Positions 6,546 through 16,217 of a DNA stretch of 29,407 nucleotides are shown one piece after another (within the stretch, counting starts at the first letter, position 1; each line of letters opens with the position of its first letter). This DNA comes from an uncultured Lachnospiraceae bacterium (GTDB lineage: Bacteria > Bacillota > Clostridia > Lachnospirales > Lachnospiraceae). Position numbers and translations under genes: made by a program. The notes beneath the pieces are model-generated. The model was given only the letters and a program-made list of their open reading frames with translations. It did no database searches and had not been told where the DNA came from. The stretch covers positions 1 through 29,407 of the forward strand of contig CAJUJR010000035.1 in NCBI GenBank assembly GCA_910586605.1. Direction: 5' to 3'.

Positions 6546-8960
6546 TTATGACATATAAAGAACAATTTCTGTCTCTTTTTTGAGCAATTCTGCCGGGATA
6601 TAATCTCCATCCAATTCCTGTCCATCCACTACCAGTTTCTTACATCCTGTTTCAGCATGTCCTTCGTTATGGACAACAATATGCAGATGGTTTCCACGGA
6701 ACTCTTTCTCCATCTCAATACGCTCCCACTCCCGTGGTATAGACGGTGCAATCCGAAGCCCTGTAAAATCAGGGCGTATGCCAAGGATTCCTTCCACACA
6801 TCCTACCATAACAGTAGATGCCGTCCCTGTAAGCCAGTGCACATGTGAACGTCCAAAATGCAGGCTGTCCTTCCCTTCCGTGAACTGCCCATAGCAGTAA
6901 GGTTCCAACTTGCGGATTTCCGCATGGTCATTCTGAGCAGCAGGTGCATTTTCCATAAAATAAGTAAATGCCCGCTCCCCATGGCCTTGCAAAGCTTCTG
7001 CTAATATCAGCCAGCCTTGCGACTGGGAGAAGATACCTGCATTTTCTTTTACCCCTGCGTTATAAATAACAGCAAGCGCCCCTCCAAAAGCATGTTTATG
7101 ATATGGCGGATCCATTAACACTGCCCCATATTCTGTATTTAGGTTTTCATAAACGGCATCCAGAACCATATCTGCCTGTCTTCCTTTTGCAAAGCCACTA
7201 ATTACAGACCAGCTTTGCGGATTTAGCCAGAGGGAAGCTTCTAAATCTGTACTCTTTCCAATTGCCTCTCCCTCTTCTGTAAATCCACGGATAAATTGCC
7301 CTTCATCCCAGCAAAGCTCTTGTATCTTCTCCCCAAGCGTATTTTTCATTCTGTCAAGATACTTTATATATTCCCCATCCTCTTTGTAAGATGCAAATTC
7401 TTTCAAAATACTTAGAGCATAATAAAGCTGGAAAGATACAAAAGCGGATTCACCCTCTTTCCCAAGCCGCAGGCAGTCGTTCCAGTCCGCATATAATCCT
7501 GCCGGCAGCCCATGCTTACCAAGACGTTCTGCTGAAAACCGGATAGCTCGCTTCAAATGCCCATATACCGTATCCTCCCCCCGGTTTGCATAAGGAATCA
7601 CCTCATCTATAAACGCAAGGTTCCCTGTCTCTGCAATATATTTATAAACCGTCGGGAAAAGCCACAAAGCATCATCCGCCCGATATGATGGATGCCCCGT
7701 TTCCTTTCCATAGGATGGCTCATCCGGCGTATCCTCATGCCCCGGGTTATGGGTAAACTTTACAAGCGGAAGCCCACCGCCATTTTCTGCCTGTGCTGAC
7801 AGCATAAAACGAATTTTATCCAGAGCCATTTCCGGCGCAAGATGTATCACTCCCTGGATATCCTGTACCGTATCACGATACCCATAGCCATTACGCAGCC
7901 CACAGTAAATAAAAGAAGCTGCACGCGACCAGATAAATGTCATAAAGCAATTATATGCATTCCAAGTATTTATCATCGAATTGAACTCTGCACTTGGCGT
8001 CTTCACCCGGAAATTAGAAAGCTTCCCATGCCAATAAGAAACCAGTCCTTTCAATTCTTTTTTACACACCTTTTCAGGCACTCGGTACTGCCTAAGAATC
8101 CCTTCTGCTTCGGCATCACTTTTCATCCCTAAAACAAATGCAATCTCTTTTGTTTCACCAGGTGCAAGTGAAATAACAGTCGAAAGCGCGCCGCATCCAT
8201 TTTCATTATAATTGAGCTTTCCTCCCAGGTTTCCAGATGCCACCCCAGAAGGATTCCCATATCTATGATATCTGCCCAAAAAACTTTCTTTATCACCACA
8301 AAAAGATGAAACTTCTGCCCCTGCCATTCCAAAAAAACGCTCTATCACAGTCTTCCCATCTACTTTTTCCCCTTCTTTTAGGGCATCCAGGTTTCCATGA
8401 ATTTTCTGGCATACCCTGTTTTCCCTGAAAACCGTCCTGGTAATAAATTTTGAATATTGCAGGTTCACCTGATCCTGTTCATAGTTGCTATTATTTGTAA
8501 ACTCCGCATATCCTGTAACAGTCAGGCTTCTTGTAACATCTGACTGGTTTTCCAGCCTTAAATCCCAAACTTCATATTCCTTATCCAATGGTACATAATA
8601 TAACGCTTCAGAATGAATGCCGCTATAATCAGCAATCATCTTTGTATATGCCGTGCCATGCCGGCATTCACTTTTATATGCCAAGAGGTCTTTCCCTACC
8701 GGCTGCCAGGAAGCCGACCAATAGTCCTTGCTGTCATTGTCGCGAATATAAAGATACCGTCCCGGCTCATCAAAATGGTTAAAAATATACCTTAAAATCC
8801 TGCCATCTGCGCCAGAACCAGCAAAACTATATCCCCCTGCATTATTGGAAATAATTGCACCATACTTCGGAGAACCAAGATAATTTACCCAGGGTGCAGG
8901 CGTATCCGGCCTGGTAATTACATATTCCCGCTGCTCTTCATCAAAATAGCCATACCTCAT
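6546..8960 (-). CDS. GH94 phosphorylase, cellobiose phosphorylase-like
   Basis: This 804-residue enzyme has no signal peptide and should act in the cytosol, splitting a beta-linked glucose disaccharide with inorganic phosphate to glucose-1-phosphate and glucose. The N-terminal signature (GYFDEEQREYVITRPDTPAP, then WVNYLG) and the whole length match cellobiose phosphorylases, which are about 810 residues. The catalytic loop is ADWNDCLRLG, with the conserved Asp residues at 492 and 495, inside an (alpha/alpha)6 barrel; the loop at SQSQGWLILAEAL and the segment GRSHVHWLTGTAST form the phosphate and substrate site in the family. ATG follows AGGAGG by 6 bases. Substrate could be cellobiose or, given the GH16 neighbour, laminaribiose or a mixed-linkage product; sequence alone does not settle it. 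Confidence 0.9.
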   Translation of the reverse strand: MRYGYFDEEQREYVITRPDTPAPWVNYLGSPKYGAIISNNAGGYSFAGSGADGRILRYIFNHFDEPGRYLYIRDNDSKDYWSASWQPVGKDLLAYKSECRHGTAYTKMIADYSGIHSEALYYVPLDKEYEVWDLRLENQSDVTRSLTVTGYAEFTNNSNYEQDQVNLQYSKFITRTVFRENRVCQKIHGNLDALKEGEKVDGKTVIERFFGMAGAEVSSFCGDKESFLGRYHRYGNPSGVASGNLGGKLNYNENGCGALSTVISLAPGETKEIAFVLGMKSDAEAEGILRQYRVPEKVCKKELKGLVSYWHGKLSNFRVKTPSAEFNSMINTWNAYNCFMTFIWSRAASFIYCGLRNGYGYRDTVQDIQGVIHLAPEMALDKIRFMLSAQAENGGGLPLVKFTHNPGHEDTPDEPSYGKETGHPSYRADDALWLFPTVYKYIAETGNLAFIDEVIPYANRGEDTVYGHLKRAIRFSAERLGKHGLPAGLYADWNDCLRLGKEGESAFVSFQLYYALSILKEFASYKEDGEYIKYLDRMKNTLGEKIQELCWDEGQFIRGFTEEGEAIGKSTDLEASLWLNPQSWSVISGFAKGRQADMVLDAVYENLNTEYGAVLMDPPYHKHAFGGALAVIYNAGVKENAGIFSQSQGWLILAEALQGHGERAFTYFMENAPAAQNDHAEIRKLEPYCYGQFTEGKDSLHFGRSHVHWLTGTASTVMVGCVEGILGIRPDFTGLRIAPSIPREWERIEMEKEFRGNHLHIVVHNEGHAETGCKKLVVDGQELDGDYIPAELLKKETEIVLYMS

Positions 8961-8972
8961 ATCTATCCTCCT

Positions 8973-9023
8973 AAAAACTGCCAGGGCATCCTAATCCCAT
9001 GCCATAAAACATGCCCTGGCAGT
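8973..9023 (-). terminator. Attenuator-like terminator between GH16 and GH94
   Basis: A perfect 13-bp stem (ACTGCCAGGGCAT at 8977-8989 with 9011-9023) has a 21-nt loop and, on the minus strand, runs into five T. The GH94 ribosome binding site AGGAGG follows immediately. It should stop part of the transcription coming from GH16, giving more secreted enzyme than cytosolic phosphorylase. Confidence 0.75.
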
Positions 9024-9052
9024 ACCAAAACCTAAATTGCAGCTCTTATAAT

Positions 9053-12000
9053 TTAAGACACTTTTTCTAAAGTAAAATCTGATAAGGTAATCATAGACAA
9101 CGGTGTATCTTGTTCATCAATTTTCCCCATGGAAACTACCATTATTGTATTTGCATCCGTATCTTTTTCCATGACAAACTCAAATTCAACCAGCTTTTCC
9201 TCTTTGCTAAGGGCAATATCTGCTCCGCCGTACCAGTCATAAGCAGCGCTTAACATCGCAACTTTAATAGCTCTCTCTTCTGTAGAAGCAGCCTTAAAAG
9301 ATACTTTATATTTGCTGCCCTTTTCCAGGGTAATACCTGATTGCTTTAACTGTACATTCCAGTCAGCCGTGCCAACATTAGAGATCTCATAAACTGCCTT
9401 TTTCCCTTCAAAAGAAACTTTTGCTTCACCTGGTGCAGTAACAGCGTTCTCCCAATTTTTATCCCCTTCCGCAAAATCAGGGTTTAATAACATATTTTCC
9501 CCTTCCGGTTTTGTTGGGACTTCTGGTGCATCTACTTTTTCCAGGTTTATATCGTCAATGCAAATTCTGTGCTTTTCTGTAATCTGCACTCCGTCTACAG
9601 CGCCCATAGAAATACTTAAAACAGCTTTCAGGTCTGTCTCGTTCTTCATCTGGAATACAATGTCATATATCTGATACTCATTTGACAGCTCTACAATCTT
9701 TTCACCAGAATATGGCGTCCAGTCATCATCACTGCTGCCATCCCTCTGGATTGCAAACATAAGTTTTCTTGCAATGCTTGATTTTGCTTTCAGTGAAATC
9801 CTGTACCACTGGTCTTTTTCCAGTTCAACATTGTTCTGTTTAAGCTGTATCTTCCATGCAGCATCTCCTGTATTCTCAATAGAAAAGTCTGCCGCATTAT
9901 CCTCTGTCTGGCTGTCAACCACATAAGTTGCGCTTGCGCTCCCATCAATAAAAGGTTCATAACCTGCAAAGCCTGCATTAAAGCTTCCATTCTTAATTAA
10001 GCTATCTTCTACCAGGCGCACGTCATCCAAATAATATGTCCCAGGCTGTTCAAAGCGGAATGCAATATCCTTATTTGGCAAGTTAGATTCTGTAGTAATC
10101 TTATAATTGTATTCCTTATTTGCCCCTGAAAGTTCAGCGTCAAACTTCTGCCCCGCTACAGTTACTGCAATTTTCTTATTTGCTTCCCCTTCTGCGGCAA
10201 AGCTTAAAGCATACTGGTTCCCACCCTGGATAGCAAGCCCAGGCTGTGAAATAATTACTGGCTTATCGGCAGATGTGCCTTCTGGGGCAACCACTTTTAA
10301 TTTCCTAATATTATCTGTATTTGTTACACTAACCTCTGCACCGACAGTATTCGTAACATCCCAGAAGCCAAGACGGCCTTTTCCTTCCTGGAAACCACCA
10401 TTATAAACATAGTTTCCATCTGAAAGAACTGTCTTTTCCTGTTCTCCAACAGGAGACTCAGCTATTTTCTTAACAGAAACGTTGCTGATATATACACCTG
10501 CTGTTGAAGCCGTGTTCCCCAAGTTATACTCCAGGCGGCCGTTTGCATCATCCTTGCCTTTCATTGTAAATTCATACGTATATGTCTGCTTTTCCTTCTT
10601 TAATTCTACAACCGTATCCTCAAGATACCTCTTATAGCCGCGGTCAGGAGCAGTTACATCTACCTTCATTGTCCTTTCCTGGTCAGCATATGCATCAAAG
10701 CTCACCTTATATGTTGCCCCCTGCTTCATTGGAAGGTCTGGCTGTACAAGCTGTACACTATAATCTGCGGTTCCCGCATTTGTTGTAGTAATTGCTATTT
10801 GGTTATCCTTGATTTCTGCTGATGCCACGCCACCGTTTGTTGTCAGGAATGCCCAATTCTTCTCATCTGCCAGGTCTTCTGCTTCCGCAAAAGTACCATT
10901 GTTGATATAGTTCCCATCCTTGTCTGGGTCTCTTAAAACAACTTCTTTTACCGGCTTTTCTACATCTTCATTATAGCTGTCTTTCTGATAAGCTTTTACA
11001 TAGTCAATCTTAAATGCAGCATTATCAATATCTGTTGTGTCATCAGGATTTCCTGGCCAGTTCCCGCCTACCGCAAGGTTCAGGATCATATAAAACGGCT
11101 GGTCAAATGGGGCCGGATAGGTAACTTCCCCCTCATCTTCTGCCACTGTAGAATACCAATCATCTTCCGTGTGGAATAAAATACCATCCACATACCACTT
11201 GATTTTGCCCGGTTCCCATTCTACACTGTATGTATGGTACTCTTCTGAAAAACTTCCGCTTTCAAGCTTATAGTTCCCCTGGCTCTCACTATGCGGATAT
11301 CCGTAATGGATTGTCCCATACGCAGTCTTTGTATCACTGCCAAGCACTTCCATAATGTCAATTTCACCACACCGTGGCCACTGCCCATACAAGTTCTCAT
11401 TTGTAGGCATCATCCAGAATGCCGGCAAAAAGCCCTGGCCGGCAGGAACCTTAAGCCTAGCTTCAAATAACCCATATTTAAAGTCATGCTTATTCTGTGT
11501 ATTCACCCTGCCGGAAGTATAGGAAACCTTTCCATCGCTGCCAACTGTCTTAATTGGCTTTAGCACGAGATTCCCATCTTCTATGTAAATATTTTTCTCA
11601 GAATCTGTATACTCTTGAAGCTCATTATTTACCCAGCCCGGCTCATGCAGTTCAATATTCCAGTCATCTTTATTCAGGGCAGATCCATTAAACTGATCCT
11701 CCCAAACCATATGATACCCTTTGTAAATATCCTCACCTACCGGAGGTTTTTCCTGTCCGCCGGATTTTTGCACTGTTACCTTAATGCTCTTTTTCCAAGT
11801 CTTCTTATAGCCTTTCATCTTAGCTTGGATTGTGGCTTCTCCGGCAGAAATACCTGTGATTTTCCCTCCGCTTACCTTTGCAACCCCTTCATCAGAAGAA
11901 CTCCATTTCACAGAAAGCTTTTTATTTCCATAGTTTTTTACAGAAACCTTAATGCTTTTCCCCTCTTCTAAAGTTACCTTTGATTTACTTAAAACAGGCG

Positions 12001-12319
12001 CCTTTACCACCTTTACCTTGCAGGTATATTTTTTTGTACCTCTTTTCCAGGTAATTTTAGTATTCCCTGTTTTTTTCGCTGTAACAACGCCTTTTTTCGT
12101 AACAGACGCCACCTTTTTGTTCGCAGTAGTATATTTTCCGCCTGCCTCCTTTGCACCAACGATATCCAAGTCAATCTTATCCCCAAGAGATAAAACGCAG
12201 TTAGATACAGATAGTTTTACCTTTGCTGCTTTCGCCGCCTGCGCAGGCAGTGGAACAGCTGTCACAGCCATCGCTGCCGCCGCCACCACAGCTATACTCC
12301 TACATAATTTTTTCCTCAT
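9053..12319 (-). CDS. Secreted GH16 endo-beta-1,3-glucanase with Big2 and CBM4-like modules
   Basis: This 1088-residue protein has a signal peptide at about 1-28 (ending PAQAA). Two bacterial Ig-like Big2 modules follow (about 33-105 and 110-185), then the GH16 catalytic domain (about 200-445) and four repeated CBM4/9-like beta-sandwich modules (about 470-630, 640-770, 775-925, 930-1088). The latter share phrases such as NGTFAEAE, NGSFNAGF, LLNPDFAEGD, and TADWNVQLKQSGI. The GH16 motif GEIDIMEV places the nucleophile at Glu319, the helper Asp at 321 and the acid/base at Glu324. The extra Met in E-I-D-I-M-E is typical of the laminarinase (beta-bulge) branch rather than lichenases. No LPXTG anchor or SLH domain is visible, so it is secreted or held by Big2 and CBM contacts. 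The start has a strong site, GGAGGAAGATTCC-ATG. It leads the operon. Confidence 0.93.
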   Translation of the reverse strand: MRKKLCRSIAVVAAAAMAVTAVPLPAQAAKAAKVKLSVSNCVLSLGDKIDLDIVGAKEAGGKYTTANKKVASVTKKGVVTAKKTGNTKITWKRGTKKYTCKVKVVKAPVLSKSKVTLEEGKSIKVSVKNYGNKKLSVKWSSSDEGVAKVSGGKITGISAGEATIQAKMKGYKKTWKKSIKVTVQKSGGQEKPPVGEDIYKGYHMVWEDQFNGSALNKDDWNIELHEPGWVNNELQEYTDSEKNIYIEDGNLVLKPIKTVGSDGKVSYTSGRVNTQNKHDFKYGLFEARLKVPAGQGFLPAFWMMPTNENLYGQWPRCGEIDIMEVLGSDTKTAYGTIHYGYPHSESQGNYKLESGSFSEEYHTYSVEWEPGKIKWYVDGILFHTEDDWYSTVAEDEGEVTYPAPFDQPFYMILNLAVGGNWPGNPDDTTDIDNAAFKIDYVKAYQKDSYNEDVEKPVKEVVLRDPDKDGNYINNGTFAEAEDLADEKNWAFLTTNGGVASAEIKDNQIAITTTNAGTADYSVQLVQPDLPMKQGATYKVSFDAYADQERTMKVDVTAPDRGYKRYLEDTVVELKKEKQTYTYEFTMKGKDDANGRLEYNLGNTASTAGVYISNVSVKKIAESPVGEQEKTVLSDGNYVYNGGFQEGKGRLGFWDVTNTVGAEVSVTNTDNIRKLKVVAPEGTSADKPVIISQPGLAIQGGNQYALSFAAEGEANKKIAVTVAGQKFDAELSGANKEYNYKITTESNLPNKDIAFRFEQPGTYYLDDVRLVEDSLIKNGSFNAGFAGYEPFIDGSASATYVVDSQTEDNAADFSIENTGDAAWKIQLKQNNVELEKDQWYRISLKAKSSIARKLMFAIQRDGSSDDDWTPYSGEKIVELSNEYQIYDIVFQMKNETDLKAVLSISMGAVDGVQITEKHRICIDDINLEKVDAPEVPTKPEGENMLLNPDFAEGDKNWENAVTAPGEAKVSFEGKKAVYEISNVGTADWNVQLKQSGITLEKGSKYKVSFKAASTEERAIKVAMLSAAYDWYGGADIALSKEEKLVEFEFVMEKDTDANTIMVVSMGKIDEQDTPLSMITLSDFTLEKVS

Positions 12320-12345
12320 GGAATCTTCCTCCTTCCGTCTCTCAG

Positions 12346-12380
12346 ATAATTAACTTAACGGTAAGTTAATTATAAGTTAC
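12346..12380 (-). promoter_or_regulatory. GH16 promoter -10 box inside a perfect palindrome
   Basis: A 12-bp perfect inverted repeat (ATAATTAACTTA at 12346-12357, spacer ACGG, TAAGTTAATTAT at 12362-12373) sits 27 bases before the GH16 start. A consensus -10 box for the minus strand (TATAAT) occupies 12369-12374, but no good -35 box is present 17 bases upstream. The heptamer TAAGTTA occurs three times: inverted at 12351-12357, direct at 12362-12368 and 12373-12379, the direct pair being 11 bp apart, about one helical turn. This fits a regulated promoter bound by a repressor or by the divergent AraC-type protein. The binding protein is not known. Confidence 0.6.
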
Positions 12381-12599
12381 TTTTCACGGGCATTCTTTTT
12401 TCATGCGATAGACACCTTGCCTTTGGCATAAGACGTTGCAATACAGATTTGTCTATTTTATGGAAAAGAACTGCCCTTCCCCTCAATTTCCGGAAAAGAT
12501 AATCATCATACGTGCAGGCACAATGATTTCACCTTTTCAGAAATCGACTATGAATACTGATAATTATAAATATTTTTGCTGTAACAGTATATAAAACTA

Positions 12600-12629
12600 T
12601 ATACAAAAATATCAAATTCATGATATAAT
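12600..12629 (+). promoter_or_regulatory. Candidate promoter of the AraC-type gene
   Basis: A perfect TATAAT at 12624-12629 follows TATACA at 12600-12605 with an 18-bp spacer. It lies 84 bases before the ATG. A small palindrome (GTATATA 12587-12593 with TATATAC 12598-12604) overlaps the -35 region and may be an operator. Confidence 0.5.
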
Positions 12630-12713
12630 ATGCAGAATAACCAGCAATTCAAAATTTGCAAATAACATCTGCAAAATACTCCGGCAGCTGTTATTACGGA
12701 AAGGATTGGCAAT

Positions 12714-13454
12714 ATGGATTTACGAAAAGAATGGTATCTGCAGGAACTGAAAGAAGATGAAGAATCCCTTTCCCACCGCCCATTAGAAGAAGAATATTCT
12801 TTTTACCAGGCCGTCAGTTCTGGCGATATGGACTATGTACAAGAAAATTGCCGGCAAAATGTCTTTACCAACCCAGATGGGATGGGAATCCTTTCTGCAA
12901 ACCATCTGACTAACATAAAATATCACTTTGTGATTACAGTCGCAATGATAACAAGGCAGTGCGTAGCCGCCGGCATGGAACTGGAGCAAGCTTACCGCCT
13001 GAGCGATTTCTATATTTTAAAAATGGATTCTTGTATGACCGTAGAAGCCATTTCCCAGCTCCACCACAGCATGGTTCTTGACTTTACCAGAAAGATGCTT
13101 CTTCTAAAAAAAGCTTCTGTCATTTCCAAGCCTGTCATCATCTGTATGGACTACATATACTCACACTTAAATACCAGGTTAACAGTCAAAGTACTTGCCG
13201 ATTATACAGGGCTTTCTTCCAGCTACCTTTCCCGGCTTTTTAAAAAAGAACTTGGCATCGCAATCAGCGACTATATTCTGGAGAAAAAAATTGAAAAGGC
13301 TGAAAACCTTTTAAAATATTCTGATTTCAGCCTTATAGAAATTGCAAATTATCTGGCTTTTTCCTCACAAAGCCATTTTATTCAAACCTTCAAAAAAGCA
13401 GTCGGGATAACGCCAAATAAATACCGCAACCAGTATTACCATTCAACATGGTAG
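12714..13454 (+). CDS. AraC-family transcriptional regulator
   Basis: This 246-residue DNA-binding protein has the tandem helix-turn-helix of AraC regulators at about residues 145-243. The first helix pair is LTVKVLADYTGLSSSYLSRL followed by FKKELG. The second is LIEIANYLAFSSQSHFIQTF ending in KKAVGITPNKYR, the family signature. The N-terminal part (1-140) is all-helical in appearance with no cupin or histidine-rich sugar pocket, unlike AraC itself; it resembles the YesN/transcriptional-regulator type found in Firmicutes glycan loci. It is transcribed divergently from GH16 and convergently to the second GH94 gene, which points to local control of these operons. The effector is unknown. Upstream AAAGGATTGGCAAT-ATG gives an acceptable ribosome binding site. 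Confidence 0.9.
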   Translation: MDLRKEWYLQELKEDEESLSHRPLEEEYSFYQAVSSGDMDYVQENCRQNVFTNPDGMGILSANHLTNIKYHFVITVAMITRQCVAAGMELEQAYRLSDFYILKMDSCMTVEAISQLHHSMVLDFTRKMLLLKKASVISKPVIICMDYIYSHLNTRLTVKVLADYTGLSSSYLSRLFKKELGIAISDYILEKKIEKAENLLKYSDFSLIEIANYLAFSSQSHFIQTFKKAVGITPNKYRNQYYHSTW

Positions 13455-13495
13455 GATGCGTTCATTAAAAAATACATTTTTTCTACAGGCCTTTT

Positions 13496-16201
13496 TCAGG
13501 CCTGCCCCATCTCCAGGATGATTTCATGTTCTATATCCGCCATCTTCCCAATCTCTTCCCTAGTAAGAGAAACAGAACTGCCATTTCCGCTTAGCAGCAG
13601 ATTCCCATCACATACTGCCTTATTGACCGTGTATTCCCCATAGTTTAGTTTTCGTGGGTTATTATAAAGGATATGGAAGCGTTTCCCCGAAAAACAAAGC
13701 CAAAGCTGCGCAGTCCCTTCTGCATCAAACTGCTCTTTTACAAGCTTTGGGCGGATAACCAGTTTCCCAGTTTCCCCATGCACGCCAAACACCTCTGTAA
13801 CCATGGTGAGCATATACCAGCTTGCCGCCCCAGTTAAGTAATGGTACATCCCTCTTCCTTTCCCATTAAAATATTCCGGGATTCCAGGATAAATTTTGCT
13901 GACTTCAAACTGCAATGCAGTATCTGCAAGCGTTTGCAGCGCTTTATGCCCCTCTTGTACAAAGCCCCGCTGATACAGGGCATTGGCAAACATAACTGCC
14001 ATATGGGAGAAAACAGCGCCATTCTCTTTTTCCCCATAGGCAAAGCTAAACATCCTACCCAAATTGAATTTCTGGCTATGGAAATTTGTATTTAAACGAT
14101 ACCCGCCAATTTTCCTGTCATATAAATAGTGGTCTGCGCTTTTACAGATTCCTGCAACCTGTTCTTCTTTTGCCGTTCCACCCATAACCGCAAAAACCTG
14201 TCCAGTAAGCATCATCCTTGCTTCCCCGTCAAAAAAGCCTTCTACAGGCTGTCCGTCATTGTCATAATAGCTGTTAAACCACCCTTCTCCATTTTCCCCA
14301 TCGATCCACTCAGTTACGCGGATATGCTCCTTCATCCACTCTGCTTTATGCTTCAGGTTCTCCGCCAATTTATGTATGGCAACCTGTACTTTTCTCCCAC
14401 TTACATTATGCCGGCACTTCTGGGTATAATCCTGCAAAATCTCCCTTTTTGCAGAAATATCTTCATATAAAGAACTATTATCTGCAAGAAGAACCTGCAT
14501 CTCTTCCAAAAGCTCTATTTGCTTCCATCCATATTTCTGTTCCAGTTCATCCAAAATCTTTGCCAACTGTATAAGGTTTCCCGCATATGCGCAAGTAAAC
14601 GCAACACTTTCCCCTCTTTCCGGAGCCATATCAAGTGCATCATTCCAATCTGCCCCACGAAGCCTGATATGATTATGTTCCCCTACCTCATAAAATGCAC
14701 ATAAATGTTGCAATAGCAAATGCTCTAATATACTTCCGTGATAAAGCTTCCCGTCAGAACATTTCTGTTGTACCCCGTATGAGGCATCCCACTGGGTGTC
14801 CAGCCCGCTGCCGCGTCCTGCCTGTTCATCCTTAAAATACCCTGCCTCTTCTTTTAACAGCTCAATATCCCCTGTTTGATCAATATAAAGCTTCACTGTC
14901 ATAAACGGCCAAACGCCATGATCCATCCAAACGCGTGCAATCCCATTCCGGTCTGCAATAAATTCCCCTTGCTTTTCCCCAATAATTGTGGCATTCGTCC
15001 CATCCAGCCTTACGCCGCCAAAATTATCCAGTATCATCTGCCTTACGCCGTCAGGGTCCATAATTAACAGGGAAAGGCAGTCCTGCCACAAATCGCGCCA
15101 GCCTCTCCCCCCTCGTCCATAATCATGGTAAGGCAGGAAAGAACAGCCATAAATCCTGCGTAAAATCGGCTGGAAGCTTACCCAGCGCATATAATTGTCA
15201 AAAGGGATATTCCCGGTTGCAAATCTGACATTTACCTTTTCCTGCCAATACTGCTCCATCTCCTTTTTCGCATTTATTACCTTTTCTGTAGTCCCATAAG
15301 CAGAAATAATATCCCCGATTTCTTCTTCCTTTTCTGTAGCTCCCATAATAATTGTGTATTCTGCGCTTTCTTCCGGCGCCAGCTCGATATCCGGGAAACA
15401 GATTCCGCCAATCGCTTCCTTCCCTTCAAAATAACTGCCGGCCGGAACGCCTTCCCTGCTTTTGAATACTGTTCCGGGATGGGTAAATGTCCCGCCTTCT
15501 CCCAAATAATCTTCTGTAACAGGATAAAACTCTTTTGGTTTCTCCCCTTTTCCGGTAATACCACAAACAAAATACTCCAGCCTGTTTTCCTGGTGGCCTC
15601 TTTCATCAAAGGACAAGGAAGGCTTTACGCACACGCCATGCTCTGTCGTCCTGATCTTATGCAGCAGGGAGGTAACATGCCTGTGATCCCTGATATTATC
15701 TGCGCTTCTCCCAAAAATCGGAATGGCAGCGATTGGCGTTACAGACTGCCTCATACGGCTTTTATTCGTAATCTTTACATGCATAATCTCAACATTATGT
15801 AAGAGCGAGGCAAAAGAAGTAACCTCTGACTTTAACTGATACTTCAGCGACTGCCTTGTAACAGATTGCCACATAAAACCTGCCGTAAGCGTACTTGTAT
15901 CCTGAGAATCCGTAAATTTCCTGCTTTCCTCTTCTGCGGAAACGCCAACAGCCGACCATGCCCCTAAATCTTTTACCCTGCACCAGAAATTTCTTCCAGA
16001 ACGGTTATTATGCAGGTTTTCCACACTGACCGGTTCCATGAAAAAAGCATTCTGGTTTAACTTGCTATCCCCTCCAAAATCCGGTGACAAGGCGCTCTTT
16101 ACCCCTTTCTCACCTGCAACCGGAAAATACAAATAACTATAATTTTCTGGTTGTTCTAAAGAGAACGTCCCATCATTTCCTAAAAACTGAATTGCACCCA
16201 T
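13496..16201 (-). CDS. GH94 phosphorylase, laminaribiose phosphorylase-like
   Basis: This 901-residue cytosolic enzyme belongs to the longer GH94 branch. I chose ATG at 16201 (MGAIQFLGNDG) because GAGGAGGG lies 8 bases before it; the longer reading from 16228 would overlap the chemoreceptor gene and has no such site. Key motifs: HDYGRGGRGWRDLWQDCL, WDASYGVQQKCSDGK and the catalytic loop GADWNDALDM with Asp518 and Asp521. The C-terminal part has YPGIPEYFNGKGRGMYHYLT and GAASWY for phosphate binding. The size, close to 900 residues, and the ALDM variant of the loop resemble laminaribiose phosphorylase from Paenibacillus more than the 800-residue cellobiose type. It differs strongly from the other GH94 in this window, so the two should have different disaccharide or acceptor specificities. 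It ends the binding protein-chemoreceptor-GH94 operon; a 7-bp GC hairpin overlaps its stop codon. Confidence 0.87.
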   Translation of the reverse strand: MGAIQFLGNDGTFSLEQPENYSYLYFPVAGEKGVKSALSPDFGGDSKLNQNAFFMEPVSVENLHNNRSGRNFWCRVKDLGAWSAVGVSAEEESRKFTDSQDTSTLTAGFMWQSVTRQSLKYQLKSEVTSFASLLHNVEIMHVKITNKSRMRQSVTPIAAIPIFGRSADNIRDHRHVTSLLHKIRTTEHGVCVKPSLSFDERGHQENRLEYFVCGITGKGEKPKEFYPVTEDYLGEGGTFTHPGTVFKSREGVPAGSYFEGKEAIGGICFPDIELAPEESAEYTIIMGATEKEEEIGDIISAYGTTEKVINAKKEMEQYWQEKVNVRFATGNIPFDNYMRWVSFQPILRRIYGCSFLPYHDYGRGGRGWRDLWQDCLSLLIMDPDGVRQMILDNFGGVRLDGTNATIIGEKQGEFIADRNGIARVWMDHGVWPFMTVKLYIDQTGDIELLKEEAGYFKDEQAGRGSGLDTQWDASYGVQQKCSDGKLYHGSILEHLLLQHLCAFYEVGEHNHIRLRGADWNDALDMAPERGESVAFTCAYAGNLIQLAKILDELEQKYGWKQIELLEEMQVLLADNSSLYEDISAKREILQDYTQKCRHNVSGRKVQVAIHKLAENLKHKAEWMKEHIRVTEWIDGENGEGWFNSYYDNDGQPVEGFFDGEARMMLTGQVFAVMGGTAKEEQVAGICKSADHYLYDRKIGGYRLNTNFHSQKFNLGRMFSFAYGEKENGAVFSHMAVMFANALYQRGFVQEGHKALQTLADTALQFEVSKIYPGIPEYFNGKGRGMYHYLTGAASWYMLTMVTEVFGVHGETGKLVIRPKLVKEQFDAEGTAQLWLCFSGKRFHILYNNPRKLNYGEYTVNKAVCDGNLLLSGNGSSVSLTREEIGKMADIEHEIILEMGQA

Positions 16202-16217
16202 TGCGTTACCCTCCTCA

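Noticed and set aside
13455..13510. GC hairpin (CAGGCCT with AGGCCTG) as a terminator between the AraC gene and the second GH94
   Set aside because: The stem is only 7 bp, overlaps the GH94 stop codon and lacks a T tract directly after it on either strand.
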